Below, one piece after another: positions 20,952-30,816 of a stretch of 64,000 nt of DNA. Positions within the stretch are counted from its first letter, which is position 1. Every line of letters starts with the position of its first letter. The stretch covers positions 219,265-283,264 of the forward strand of contig SWBL01000012.1 in assembly GCA_024195585.1 (NCBI GenBank), in the 5' to 3' direction. The translations under genes were made by a program, and so were the position numbers. The stretch is from Aureobasidium sp. EXF-3400 (Eukaryota > Ascomycota > Dothideomycetes > Dothideales > Saccotheciaceae). Below the pieces are notes generated by a model that was not told the origin of the DNA, made no database searches, and saw only the letters and a list, made by a program, of their open reading frames with translations.

Positions 20952-23114
20952 ATGGACCCTTCAAAGAAGAAGCAATATCTTGCTGATAGCCCGCCATCTG
21001 TCGTGCCTTTGGTAATCAAGCCGCACTTCGAAGCACTTGCCCACACTGAGCAGCTCTATTCGCATTATATCAGTAGGGCTTGCTTCGCTGGTACTAGAGT
21101 CGTCCTCAGACAGGTTTCCCCGGAATCTGAACCCATCTACGATTTCATTCTGAGTCTGCACAACCACTGCAATGGTGACTACTCGAAGCTCAAGTCCGAG
21201 ACTGGCCTCGACGATGAGGACATGAACCACTGGTTGAACTATGCTGCCCAATTCCTTGGCAATGCTGGAAACTACAAGTCATTTGGCGACTTCAAGTTCA
21301 TTCCTCGTTTGGCTCCGGAGAAGCTTGCGGCTCTAGGAAAGGTTTCTGGCGCATCCAAGCACTACGAGCTTTGCAAGGATGCTTTCTATGAGACCAAGGT
21401 TGAAGACCTTATGCACCTCGGCTATCCACCTCAGCACCTCACAACTTACTACCCAGACTCTCCTGAGATCACCAAGGAGGAGATTGCAGCCGTGGCAGAC
21501 TTTGTCAAGGAGAACGGAAACCTGCTCCCTGAGAACACACGCCTGAAGAAGCTGCCATCAGGAGACTTCGAGCTCCTCATCGCTTCTGCTGACGCTGATC
21601 CTTCCAAATCAGAAAGAGATGTTCCCGAGACCTCGTTTACTCTGAACACTGAGCCTGTTAAGGGTAAGAAAATTACTCTCAAGTATGGAGACCACGCAAA
21701 CGAGATGGAGAAGATCGCAGCTTTCCTCACCGAAGCCAAGAAACACTCCGCCAACCAGTACCAGAGTGACATGCACAGCGAGTATATCAAGTCCTTCAAG
21801 ACCGGCTCCATGACCGCCCATGTCCAGTCCCAGCGCCACTGGATCAAGGACAAGGGACCTGATGTCGAGTCGAACATTGGCTTCATCGAGACCTATCGTG
21901 ATCCCCACGGTATACGCGGAGAATGGGAAGGCTTTGCCGCTATGGTCAACAAGGAACGTACCAAGGCGTTTGCTCGTCTCGTTGCCGAAGCCCCCAAGAA
22001 CATCAAGAAGCTTCCTTGGCCTGCCGAATTTGAGAAGAGCTTCGTCGCACCTGACTTCACTGCTCTTGAAGTACTTTGCTTCGCTGGATCAGGTATTCCT
22101 GCTGGTATCAACATTCCCAACTACGACAGTGTTCGTCAGGATCCTGAAGGTGGTTTCAAGAACGTCAGTCTGTCCAACGTCCTCTCGGCCAAGCCCCCGA
22201 ACGAGAAGATTCCATTCATCAAGGATGAGGATATGGAACTGTACAAGAAATACGCGGACGCTGCCTTCGAGGTTCAAGTCGGTCTTCACGAACTGCTTGG
22301 CCATGGTTGTGGCAAGATCCTGCAAGAGACCGAGCCCGGCAAGTTCAATTTTGACCACAAGAACCCTCCTATTTCTCCTATCACGCAGAAGCCGATCACT
22401 TCCTACTACAAGCCTGGCGAGACTTGGGGCTCAGTGTTTGGCGGTATGGGTCCCAGTTATGAGGAGTGCAGAGCAGAGTGCGTTGCTATGGCTCTGTGCC
22501 CCGACTACGGCATCCTCCAGATCTTCGGCTTTGGCAATGGTGAAGAGGTACGTAAGATAACCACGCAACAACGAGTTGTCGACTGACCTGAGACATAGGA
22601 CCTCCATGGAGAAGCCGGAAACGTCCTCTATGCCGCATACCTGTCCATGGCTCGCGCTGGTGTTGCTGCCCTGCAATTCTACAACGTGGAAGCCAAGAAG
22701 TGGGGACAAGCACATATGCAAGCTCGTCACGCCATCCTCAAGGTCTTCCTGTCCGAGCCAGACTTCTGCAAGCTCGAGTACACCAAGGACGATCTCAGCG
22801 ATCTAACCATCAAGCTCGACAGAACCAAGATCGCTACTCACGGTCGCCCCGCTGTCGAGAAGTTCTTGCAGAAGCTTCAAGTCTACAAGGCTACTGCAGA
22901 TCTCAAGGCTGGCAAGGAGCTGTACGAGGGTATCACCAGTGTGGACGAGTGGTTCGCTACCAAGGTTAGACCTGCTGTTTTGGCAGCAGCTCCTCCTCGC
23001 AAGGTCTTTGTGCAGGCAAACACTTTCATCGAGGGTGACAAGGTTGTTCTCAAGGAGTATCCTGCTACTCCTGAAGGCCTTATCCAGAGTTATGCAGACC
23101 GTGACTACATCTGA
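20952..23114 (+). CDS. Dipeptidyl peptidase III
   Basis: Two exons, 20952-22547 and 22599-23114; 703 aa, the expected size. This zinc metallopeptidase (M49) removes N-terminal dipeptides from short peptides, mostly in the cytosol. The signature HELLGHGCGK lies near residue 446; its two histidines and the Glu between them bind zinc and activate water. The second Glu ligand is in SYEECRAECVAMAL near residue 505. The splice join restores NGEE|DLHGEAGNVLYAAYL. No signal peptide is present. Confidence 0.96.
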
Positions 23115-23535
23115 ATGACTGAATATGAAGAAGAGCATTTCCCACCAATAGCATAGCATAGCATAGCATTAACTAAACCAAACAGACTATCTTTGGCCTC
23201 CTGGTTGCTGGTGACCTCCTCCCCGTCTGCAAATTTGTAACAGGCGTAACTATCAAAATGCACGTTACTACCAGGAAACAGGGTAATGCCCACTGAGAGG
23301 CGACGTACTGTCAGCTCTCGCTAGCCATGCCTTTGATTCCGAAAACAACTGTGCTTTTTTATAGTGTAAAGATGCTCTTTACTATAGTCGCAGTACATGA
23401 AATCACAGACGTTAGCACAAAGGGAGGCTAGATATCTATTCATTGCATGTGATTCTGTAGAACAAAAGCTATCAATCATCAAAACTTCGTCACACATGGC
23501 GCCTAAAGGAAATCAGAAAAAAGCAAAAAGTAATT
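23115..23535. other. Intergenic with a pentanucleotide repeat
   Basis: Contains the DPP III 3' end. A short array of AGCAT units lies at about 23150-23169. No gene supported. Confidence 0.6.
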
Positions 23536-23674
23536 GCAGCGAGCAGGATTCGAACCTGCAATCTCCTCAACCGCTGGCGCTCAGAATACAATGCCGAAGC
23601 ATGTGGAGTCCGTTGGCCTCTTGTGTTTGCAAGAAGATAGAGCTGAGGCGCCTTGACCACTAGACCACCGCTGC
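23536..23674 (-). tRNA. tRNA-like gene with a long intron, isotype unresolved
   Basis: On the minus strand the ends pair as an acceptor stem (GCAGCGG with TCGCTGC). There is a good D-arm (GTCT...AGGC) with a consensus A box, and a perfect T-arm GCAGG-TTCGAAT-CCTGC (B box). Total length is 139 nt, so about 60 nt would be intron. The anticodon stem can be drawn as CCTCA/TGAGG with a 5-nt variable region, which places C before the anticodon, or as CTCAG/CTGAG with a long variable arm. The anticodon therefore cannot be assigned. It may be a functional intron-containing tRNA or a pseudogene. Confidence 0.65.
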
Positions 23675-23883
23675 TAGATGGAACGAAATGATTTTGGGAT
23701 GTATTTAAGGGCTTAGGAGGGTTGGGCTTGACTGAGTGCCGAGACGTCGGAAGGAGACAAAACAGGGTAGGTGCTGGTTGGATGTGGCTTCCTCGACTGG
23801 TTGGTTCAGAAACGCTGACACGTCAAATTTGCTACCCTTCCATTTCAGATCCGCCGTCTTTATCGTCAGCACTTAGTAGACGT

Positions 23884-25212
23884 TCAGCCAGCTATCGTCG
23901 CATCAGGTCTCATGATCTGTCGAATCTCCTCTTCGTCCTTTTCTGCTTGTTCAAGCCCCTTTCCGGCCAAGAATGCAGGACCCATGATTGAAGACTTGAA
24001 GCCTTGAGGAAAGTACTTGTCTCCTTCATCGCCGGGGATTGGTCTTCCTGCCAACCAGTCTATCCAAGATTGAAGGCACCAGCGGTTTCCAAATGTAGGC
24101 TCGACATACCTAGCAAAGAATGGTCAGTAATGGATACCGAAAGGATGTGCAGAAAAGACAGTAGAAAAGTACCAAGGCTCTGTGTCCCAGATCAACTTGT
24201 AGACTTTATCGTTTGCGTTGATGTGGTCGGCGATGATCTGTTTGCGCCAGACATATGGTCTTGGTAGAGTCAAGTGCCTTAGGACTAGCTTGCGAGCAGC
24301 CAATCCACTGTCGACCAACCATTGCAACATGGCTGGCGGATCTGAATACCTGATATCAAGCATATCAGTGTCTGCTATGTATGAGGATTCAAAGTTGCGG
24401 ACTCACAGCATAGCTCTCCTCAACCGCTTATCCATCAACGCGCTGACAACTCTCCGCCCAGCGTCCTTGAACGCAGCAGGAACAGGATACAACAACAACT
24501 CAGTCGTATGATCAGCAGTCTCCTTATTGCTCTGCGAAGGCACCATATGCTTTTCCTCATACTCATCACTCCAAACCTCCAACTCACGCATAAACTCACA
24601 CCCATCCTTCCACCCCTCTTTCGCTCCTGGCAAACCCGAGAAATCAATCTTCATCCCTTGGCCCACTTTGAGCCAAAACAACCCCATAGCTGCAATTTCC
24701 ATATCTATGAGTTTTCGCCATTCGTATCTTTCGATCCAGCGGATGGGTTCAAGTAGAAATAAACTCAATGTATAGAGTAAATCGTCGTTTGAGATTTTGG
24801 CTCCGTACAGACTATGCAGGAAATTCGTCCTTGCGAGTGCTTCTGTAGATCTCCTGCTTGCCGGCGGGTTAACAATGATTTCAAGCATGAGAATAGAAGT
24901 ATCTGTCATTCGCTTGGATGCATGCTGTTTCGTCGACAATTGTTTTGTCTGCATGAGCAAAGAGCTGATAGAAGGAATCCCATAGGTGCGAAACAGAGCA
25001 AACTCAAGGGCCTTCTGAGCGAGAAACGGAAACTCGCGGTCAAAGACGTAGAGTTGGATTTCTTGGGCTTCGAGAAGGGTGATGTTGGAAAGCGATTTGG
25101 GGTTGTATTGTTGTTGCTTTTGGTGCTTGCGGTAGTTGCGGAGGTAAGCTACTGTGAGGAGGTAGCAGCCTGCTGCCGTCGCTAGGACATCTGCTCGTAG
25201 CAGAAAAGACAT
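23884..25212 (-). CDS. MpaB-like (DUF2236) membrane oxygenase
   Basis: Three exons: 25212-24407, 24349-24173 and 24109-23884; 402 aa. An N-terminal membrane anchor (ATAAGCYLLTVAYL) is followed by basic residues. The catalytic region has the conserved RTNFLHSLYG, then ISNDDLLYTLSLFLLEPIRW, then EWRKLIDMEIAAMGLFWLKVG. This pattern is typical of the ER-bound MpaB / rubber-oxygenase family, heme proteins that cleave C=C bonds in isoprenoid chains in characterised members. No polyketide synthase or prenyltransferase lies nearby, so a mycophenolic-acid-type pathway is not indicated; the substrate is unknown. The start at 25212 puts the anchor near the N-terminus; an upstream in-frame start would add about 55 Arg/Pro-rich residues. 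Confidence 0.82.
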
Positions 25213-25652
25213 TGCTGTGGGCGGTAGTTGAGGAAGACCATGGAGTAAGGGGGTTCCTGAGTATATACTATCAGTCAAGTAGACGTCTCGAATTATCTGA
25301 CACGATCCGCGGGCGCGCTGCATGCCTGACTCGGTTCGGGTGGTGGGCGGGCGGCGCCAAGGAAAAGGTATACGCAAAGTATATACATCCTACCCACAAT
25401 CGATATGCCGCGCCTGATCATGATTGCATGTAGGATGATGCAGAGAGGGGCCGTCCAGTATTTGGCGATGATGTCCAGGAATCAAGAACGAGTTGGGCTA
25501 ACAGAACAACAGTCTTGGCTCCTTTTGAACCGTCTCCAAAGTTGTATATATACGCAAGCTACATCGATATATTGATACAGAGAACAAGTCCGAGTTGGAG
25601 AATAGGGTCCGATTATAGTCGGATCAGATTGAGTGTTGTACCCATCGTGTCT
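25213..25652. other. Intergenic
   Basis: Promoter of the MpaB-like gene and 3' end of the JmjC gene. No other feature recognised. Confidence 0.5.
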
Positions 25653-26570
25653 TCATCGGAACCACCAGTTCACAGAGCCGATCATACCCTGTCCAACACC
25701 TTTGATACTATGCCACCACCCTTTCGGGATGAAGAGACCATCGCCTGGACCAACTTCACACTGCAATCCTTCCGATGCCCAAAACGCGCTCGAAGAAGGA
25801 TGCCAAACAGCTTGTTCGAGAGCTGTACGCTCAGCGCCCTCCATCATCTCGGCGCCTCTCATAGTAGCATTTGCAGCTCCTCCGATACTCGTCTGGACGT
25901 GGTGGAAAATGGCGTTTCCTAAATCAGGCTTGAAGAGACGGACTTGCTTCTTACCGGCCAATTGCACAAACAGATTTGGGTTAGGATCACGGTGCAAAGG
26001 TGTATAAGTTGGTGCTTGGCCTAGCCAAATGCTTGTGTCGTAGACATCGCCTTTGCCGGCTTTTGACACAAGTTCCGGAGTGGGTAGATCTTCTAAGAGG
26101 GAGGATGGCAGATCAGACAAAGAAGCTTGTGCTAGGTAAATGCTAGCTTTGGTTTCAAGCTCACAAGCACTGTTGACGGTCAGCAAATCAGACGCTGCCG
26201 AGACAGAACATGACCAAACATACTCGAGAAAGAACTGCAGAGGTTGATGTATCTGGGCGAATTTACCCTCTGCGTTGGTAATCTCCAGAGGAACAACAGT
26301 TGAGCCCCACTTCTTCAGATAAGCAGTATTGAGATGGTATCGAGCTACCCGCTCTGAAGACTCATGGAACCATTTTTGTATGGCAGGAATCGAAGAAAAT
26401 GAATCTCGAGGTAGGAGAAATGGCACGGCAGGGACGAAGGCGTGGTTTTGAAAGGTCGTCAACGAAGCATCGGGCAGAACTGGTACAGCATGGAAGGAAG
26501 AAGTCGAAGTTGTGTAAGATCTACTACGGTGCAGAAGTCGTGATGGTAACGAGGCAGACTTTGCTAGCAT
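25653..26570 (-). CDS. JmjC / cupin-8 domain protein, possibly mitochondrial
   Basis: Single exon, 305 aa from the ATG at 26568-26570. The N-terminus (MLAKSASLPSRLLHRSRSY) is rich in Arg, Ser and Leu and lacks acidic residues, which suggests a mitochondrial presequence. The cupin fold shows the Fe(II) ligands His-x-Asp in YTPLHRDPNPN and the distal His in PKGWWHSIKG. A 2-oxoglutarate-binding Lys is plausible in GKKQVRLFKP. These features fit the JmjC hydroxylase group (FIH/TYW5-like) rather than histone demethylases, since no PHD or JmjN domain is present. The substrate is unknown. It is divergent from the CCDC25 homologue with about 190 bp between start codons. Confidence 0.85.
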   Translation of the reverse strand: MLAKSASLPSRLLHRSRSYTTSTSSFHAVPVLPDASLTTFQNHAFVPAVPFLLPRDSFSSIPAIQKWFHESSERVARYHLNTAYLKKWGSTVVPLEITNAEGKFAQIHQPLQFFLEYVWSCSVSAASDLLTVNSACELETKASIYLAQASLSDLPSSLLEDLPTPELVSKAGKGDVYDTSIWLGQAPTYTPLHRDPNPNLFVQLAGKKQVRLFKPDLGNAIFHHVQTSIGGAANATMRGAEMMEGAERTALEQAVWHPSSSAFWASEGLQCEVGPGDGLFIPKGWWHSIKGVGQGMIGSVNWWFR

Positions 26571-26756
26571 GACCAATGTTCATGGTCCAACAAATGATGG
26601 ACATGGTTCGTGATGGAGAGGGTCGTGAGGGAGGTGCGGGAAGCTCCGCCAAATTATTTGCGCCATGCGACAATCACTTGCACTTAACTCCTCCCATTTA
26701 TCCACTCGCTTCTACTCAGTTGTAAAACAAGGATCGCGTAATCACAAAAAGGCAAG

Positions 26757-27627
26757 ATGGTCTACTACTTCACAAGTAATGTAACGTCGCCGTCGGCATA
26801 CATCTACATGGGCAAGGACAAGGTCGAAAGTCAGCAACCATTCGTCGCATTCAACATACGAGGAAGTCGCTGACTGGGCTAGAGACGAGGATCTGATTGC
26901 TTATGGTTTCGAAGAGGACGTTTGGGTATGACTGACAGGCTTGCGCCCGCCTCGACATGCACCGTCTGACCGCTTCTCACCACAGTTTCACGTCGACAAC
27001 CTCTCCAGTGCCCACGTCTATGTTCGTCTCCCCGAAGGAGAGTCATGGGAGGACATCCCCAAGCCGCTCTTGGAAGATTGCGCTCAGTTGACCAAAGCAA
27101 ACTCGATCGAGGGTGAGGACGAATGTTCGGAAGCTACAAGAGAATGGGACTGAGGCGGACAATGCAGGCAACAAGAAGGACAACATCACAGTCATCTACA
27201 CCCCATGGTCAAACCTGAAGAAGGACGGCAGCATGGCCACCGGTCAAGTTGGCTTCAAGGACCAGAAGAAGGTCAAGCGCGTATATGTCGCAAAGCGAGA
27301 GAACCCTATCGTCAACCGTCTGAACAAGACCAAGGTCGAGAAGTTCCCAGACTTTAGACAAGAGAAGGAAGACAGAGCCAAAGAGTTGAGAAAGAAGGAT
27401 CGCTCTGTCATTGCAGCAAGGGTCCGTACATTGAAATCACAAAGCGCAAGAGATACACTGGCTTACACAATCGTCAACAGGCAAAGGAAGAAGCTCGCAT
27501 CGCAAAAGAGAGAAAAGAGTTGGCATATCAGAGGGAACACGCTTACGATGATTGGAACTCAGAGGAGCAGATCATGGCTTCCAGCAACCAGAACCGCGAT
27601 TCGGACTGGGAGGACGATTTCATGTGA
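26757..27627 (+). CDS. CCDC25 / Jlp2 family NFACT-R domain protein
   Basis: Five exons: 26757-26829, 26885-26925, 26986-27112, 27168-27421 and 27481-27627; 213 aa. The start MVYYFTSNV, then [22 protein letters not shown], aligns end to end by eye with eukaryotic CCDC25. The NFACT-R core [15 protein letters not shown] and the [11 protein letters not shown] segment follow. A charged Lys/Glu-rich coiled coil leads to an acidic WEDDFM tail. The second acceptor (26884) was chosen over one two bases earlier because only it restores the conserved Asn-Glu-Asp-Leu. The family is widespread and poorly defined in fungi; NFACT-R domains elsewhere bind RNA or ribosomes. Confidence 0.92.
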
Positions 27628-28383
27628 GCACAGCCATATCTACAAGATCAAGTTTAGGCAAAATACAAAAGCAGTAAGTGAGTCGTGTGCATGCAACCTG
27701 TTTCTCCCTTGACTTCTGTCTCGCTCATTTCCGATCGGCGTCCACTATCGCACGCAGTAAAATCGGCTAGAAGGCTATTCAAACAACCTGGACCTCTGAT
27801 AGAGCACCGACCATGCCAAAGATTAGGGTTGGAGTTTCGTGCGCAGCTTTCATATCAGTTATGGAAGGAGGTAGTGGGGCTCTTCAAATAGGCCCTTCAG
27901 CCGCATCAAAAACGGTATACACTCTCGACTACCGAGACTTCCTTCGTACTCTCTAAATCATGCCAATTTGCAGTTGCAGCTCTCGGATCAGCACAGCGTT
28001 GTTAACTCGGCTGGTCCTGTTTTCCCTACTTATATCCTTTCAGCACTTGCTCCATCATAGATCCCTTGCAACAATCCGCAATCTTGGATCAATGCATCGA
28101 ACCACAACGCTACCCACAAACAATGAAACGACACACGGAGAACCTGAAAATACCGAGAAGGCCCAAAAAAAATTGTATTCTGCCTGGCCTGTCATGCATG
28201 TCACAACGGGCAAACGGCTAACGTACATGAAGCCAATATCCGAACAAGCTACAACGGCGACTATACAGTACATCAAGTCGAAGAGCTATGGAGATTCACA
28301 CCCGTCAGCTGAAGATATCTCCAGATGTCTTATCGACCCGATGGAGGAAGAAAACCATGAGGCAACTTGGAAGAACTGCTAGT
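27628..28383. other. Intergenic with one unassigned frame
   Basis: A plus-strand ATG frame at 27960-28382 (140 aa) starts with a hydrophobic stretch but has no family motif and no clear promoter. It may be chance. The right end approaches the TATA box of the next gene. Confidence 0.4.
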
Positions 28384-28389
28384 ATAAAG
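28384..28389 (+). promoter_or_regulatory. Probable TATA box
   Basis: TATAAA lies 71 bp upstream of the inferred start of the wall protein (28460) and is followed by a CT-rich leader around 28410-28427, the usual fungal arrangement. Confidence 0.6.
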
Positions 28390-28459
28390 AGGAGGATTCA
28401 GCAGCACAAATTCTCCTCATCCATCACTTGCAATACATTACTCTGAGGCTTCAGCAACA

Positions 28460-30322
28460 ACGAAAGCCTCTTTCTTGGCCAGTGGCCTCATCTTCGGTAC
28501 CTTCGCATCATCTGCGATTGCCAATCCCCTTGAAGCCCGCGCTCTTACTCGCACGATCACGGCAACACAAACCAACACGGTCACAAAATACAAGACAACT
28601 ACCCAGACACAGATCCAGACTGTGACTGAGATAGAGAAAGAGATCATCAAGAAGACCAAGACGAAGACTGTCGTGAGCAGCACCACAATTACCGTCCCAA
28701 CCACAGTGACCAAAGTCTCTACTCGCAACGTCCCCGGTCCTACGACTACGAAAACTGTTGTCAGCAGTACCACGCTCGTTGTAAACCGTCCTACCACGAC
28801 AACAGCTTATAAGACTTCGACTATCGTTTCGACCAAGTCTTTATCGGCCCAAACTGTCCTGTCCACCAAGACGCTGCTTCCCTCGACAGTCATAGTGACA
28901 AAGACTTTGCCTGCCTCGACCATCATCTCGACCAAGACAATACAGTCTGTCAGGACATCTGTATTCAGCGCCCCGGCACAAACCGTGACCTCTGTCATTG
29001 TCACAGAGATTCCTGGTCCAACAATCACAGACTTATCGATTGCTACTATCACTGCTGTGTCGACCGCATTCATAAACAATGGAAATGGAACGTGTGATTC
29101 ACTTTCGACTTCATTGTCTAAATTGAACTTGACTGCTTCAGCAATCCCGTATCCTACTCTCACAAGCTCCAACCTGACAACACCTGCCACATCATCTGCT
29201 GCGGTTGCAAGCTCGACATCCTATGCTAATGTCAAAACGGCAACTTGCGACAGCGCCCCGGCATACTACATACAGGTTAGCAATTCAGGTACTGAAGTCG
29301 ATGGTACAGTTTTCTGCAACCAAGGCGGCCCCACGAGCTCGGGATCGTGGATGTATATGTACCCTCCTGCGTCGGCCGAGACTCTTGCCTCGTTGGGTGT
29401 CGGGCCCATGATTCCACAGCCTTTTGTATATGACAAGCAGACTGGTGAACTAGTCAGCTATTGGAATTCGGAAGAAGTTCTGACTTCCTATATCACTAGC
29501 GACACCCGCGCTGGCCTCGTGTATTCGGGCGACCGTGACCCTCCACTAAGTTGCGGCCTGGAGGGCTCGATACTGGTCAACTGCGGTTCGAACTACACTG
29601 GCTCGTTCCAATTGGGCGTGAGAGTCGAGGGAAGCGGCGATTGGCTATACATGTTGAGGGTGCTGGGTGGCGACAGTTATGATTCTCAAGACGACCACGA
29701 CGCGACTTTTACCTTGATTCCAGCTTGCGATCTCAATGGAGGTAATGGTAGTAGCATGTCAACTTCCACGCTCGCGGCGGCATCCACGACTTCCTCATCT
29801 GCAGCTGCAACATCGACTGCGCCAGCCTACGTTAATGTTATCACGACTACATGTGAGGATCCGCATGCATACTACATCGAGATGACAGACAGTGGCACAC
29901 CTGCCGATGGAACAGTCATGTGCAATGGTTACGCTGGCAATCCAGATAATTGGCTGTATTTCAACGCGCCCAGCAGCGCAGCAGTCCTTGGTCAACAACT
30001 ACCACAGCCCTTCAACTTCGACAACTCCACTGGCGTGCTTACAACCACTTGGAGCTCTGGGGAATCCCTTCATGTCTATCCCATCCAGAATGTTGACACT
30101 CGCTCAGGCTACGTCTACGCAAACACGCAAGGATACAACTTGATCTGTAGTATGGATGGCAATCAACTTGTCAATTGCCACTCAAGCGAAACACCTTCGG
30201 CCATTGGTCTCAGGTTCGAGGCGGACAGTGGAATGTTGCGAGTCGCGGGCGGCTATAATTACGACAACGCAAAGGATGCGACTTTCAGATTGATCCCTGC
30301 TTGTGACCCCTATCAGTACTAG
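28460..30322 (+). CDS. Ser/Thr-rich secreted wall protein with duplicated C-terminal domain
   Basis: The open frame has no ATG before its signal-peptide-like stretch (FLASGLIFGTFASSAIA). The codon where ATG is expected, at 28460-28462, reads ACG in good context (ACA before it), followed by Lys-Ala-Ser; from there the product is 620 aa. After the likely KEX-type site (LEARA), about 200 residues are Thr/Val/Ser repeats suited to O-mannosylation. Two copies of a roughly 140-residue domain follow, each starting with a Cys and AYYI, holding DGTV[FM]CN, and ending DATF[TR]LIPACD. A Ser/Ala linker joins them. The domain was not recognised. A short upstream exon starting at 28365 (ATG, then donor at 28384) is an alternative start. 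Confidence 0.72.
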   Translation, partial: TKASFLASGLIFGTFASSAIANPLEARALTRTITATQTNTVTKYKTTTQTQIQTVTEIEKEIIKKTKTKTVVSSTTITVPTTVTKVSTRNVPGPTTTKTVVSSTTLVVNRPTTTTAYKTSTIVSTKSLSAQTVLSTKTLLPSTVIVTKTLPASTIISTKTIQSVRTSVFSAPAQTVTSVIVTEIPGPTITDLSIATITAVSTAFINNGNGTCDSLSTSLSKLNLTASAIPYPTLTSSNLTTPATSSAAVASSTSYANVKTATCDSAPAYYIQVSNSGTEVDGTVFCNQGGPTSSGSWMYMYPPASAETLASLGVGPMIPQPFVYDKQTGELVSYWNSEEVLTSYITSDTRAGLVYSGDRDPPLSCGLEGSILVNCGSNYTGSFQLGVRVEGSGDWLYMLRVLGGDSYDSQDDHDATFTLIPACDLNGGNGSSMSTSTLAAASTTSSSAAATSTAPAYVNVITTTCEDPHAYYIEMTDSGTPADGTVMCNGYAGNPDNWLYFNAPSSAAVLGQQLPQPFNFDNSTGVLTTTWSSGESLHVYPIQNVDTRSGYVYANTQGYNLICSMDGNQLVNCHSSETPSAIGLRFEADSGMLRVAGGYNYDNAKDATFRLIPACDPYQY

Positions 30323-30816
30323 GAGTTGGGTTACCTAAAAGTCGCAGCCTCCCCCATAACAACTATCTGATAATAATAGAAGTTCGTTCAATATCATCTT
30401 TACGCGTCTTATTGAATGCATGTCTCTGTGTTCAGAATACATCGAGCTCTTTGCAAATCTCGCATCTATCTGCCGCTGACGAATTCGGAACAAAGTCGCT
30501 CGCCAAAGACAATTCTTGGTCGCGACTGCCTGCTTCAAGCTATTGATAATGAACTCGTGGAAGGAGCTTGGAAGTGAATCGTGCTTGAAGTTGGCCAAAA
30601 GTGTTATTTTGTCAGCAAGGACAGCCGAATCTCAGGACAGAAATGTCGGCCATAACAACTTGTCATCTTGTGTGATTCTATCCATGGTTGATTTGTATAT
30701 TTTCACAAAAACACATTATTTTGGGTCATTCACCTGGAAAACCACACAATATATCAAGAGTATCTCTCCAAGATTTTGTCCACTCAAGACTTCCTACACC
30801 AGTCAACACCGCGAGA
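30323..30816. other. Intergenic
   Basis: 3' end of the wall protein and 5' region of the next gene. Short frames only. Confidence 0.5.

Noticed and set aside
21820..22560. 246-aa plus-strand frame inside DPP III
   Set aside because: Alternate frame of the conserved peptidase exon, Ser/Arg-rich, no motif.
23150..23169. CRISPR-like or regulatory array
   Set aside because: It is a simple AGCAT microsatellite with no spacers.
23536..23674. Amber-suppressor (CTA) tRNA that could read the TAG codons at 1115 and 1402
   Set aside because: It depends on one of two equally weak anticodon-stem drawings, and the TAG codons have simpler explanations (splice acceptor, pseudogene).
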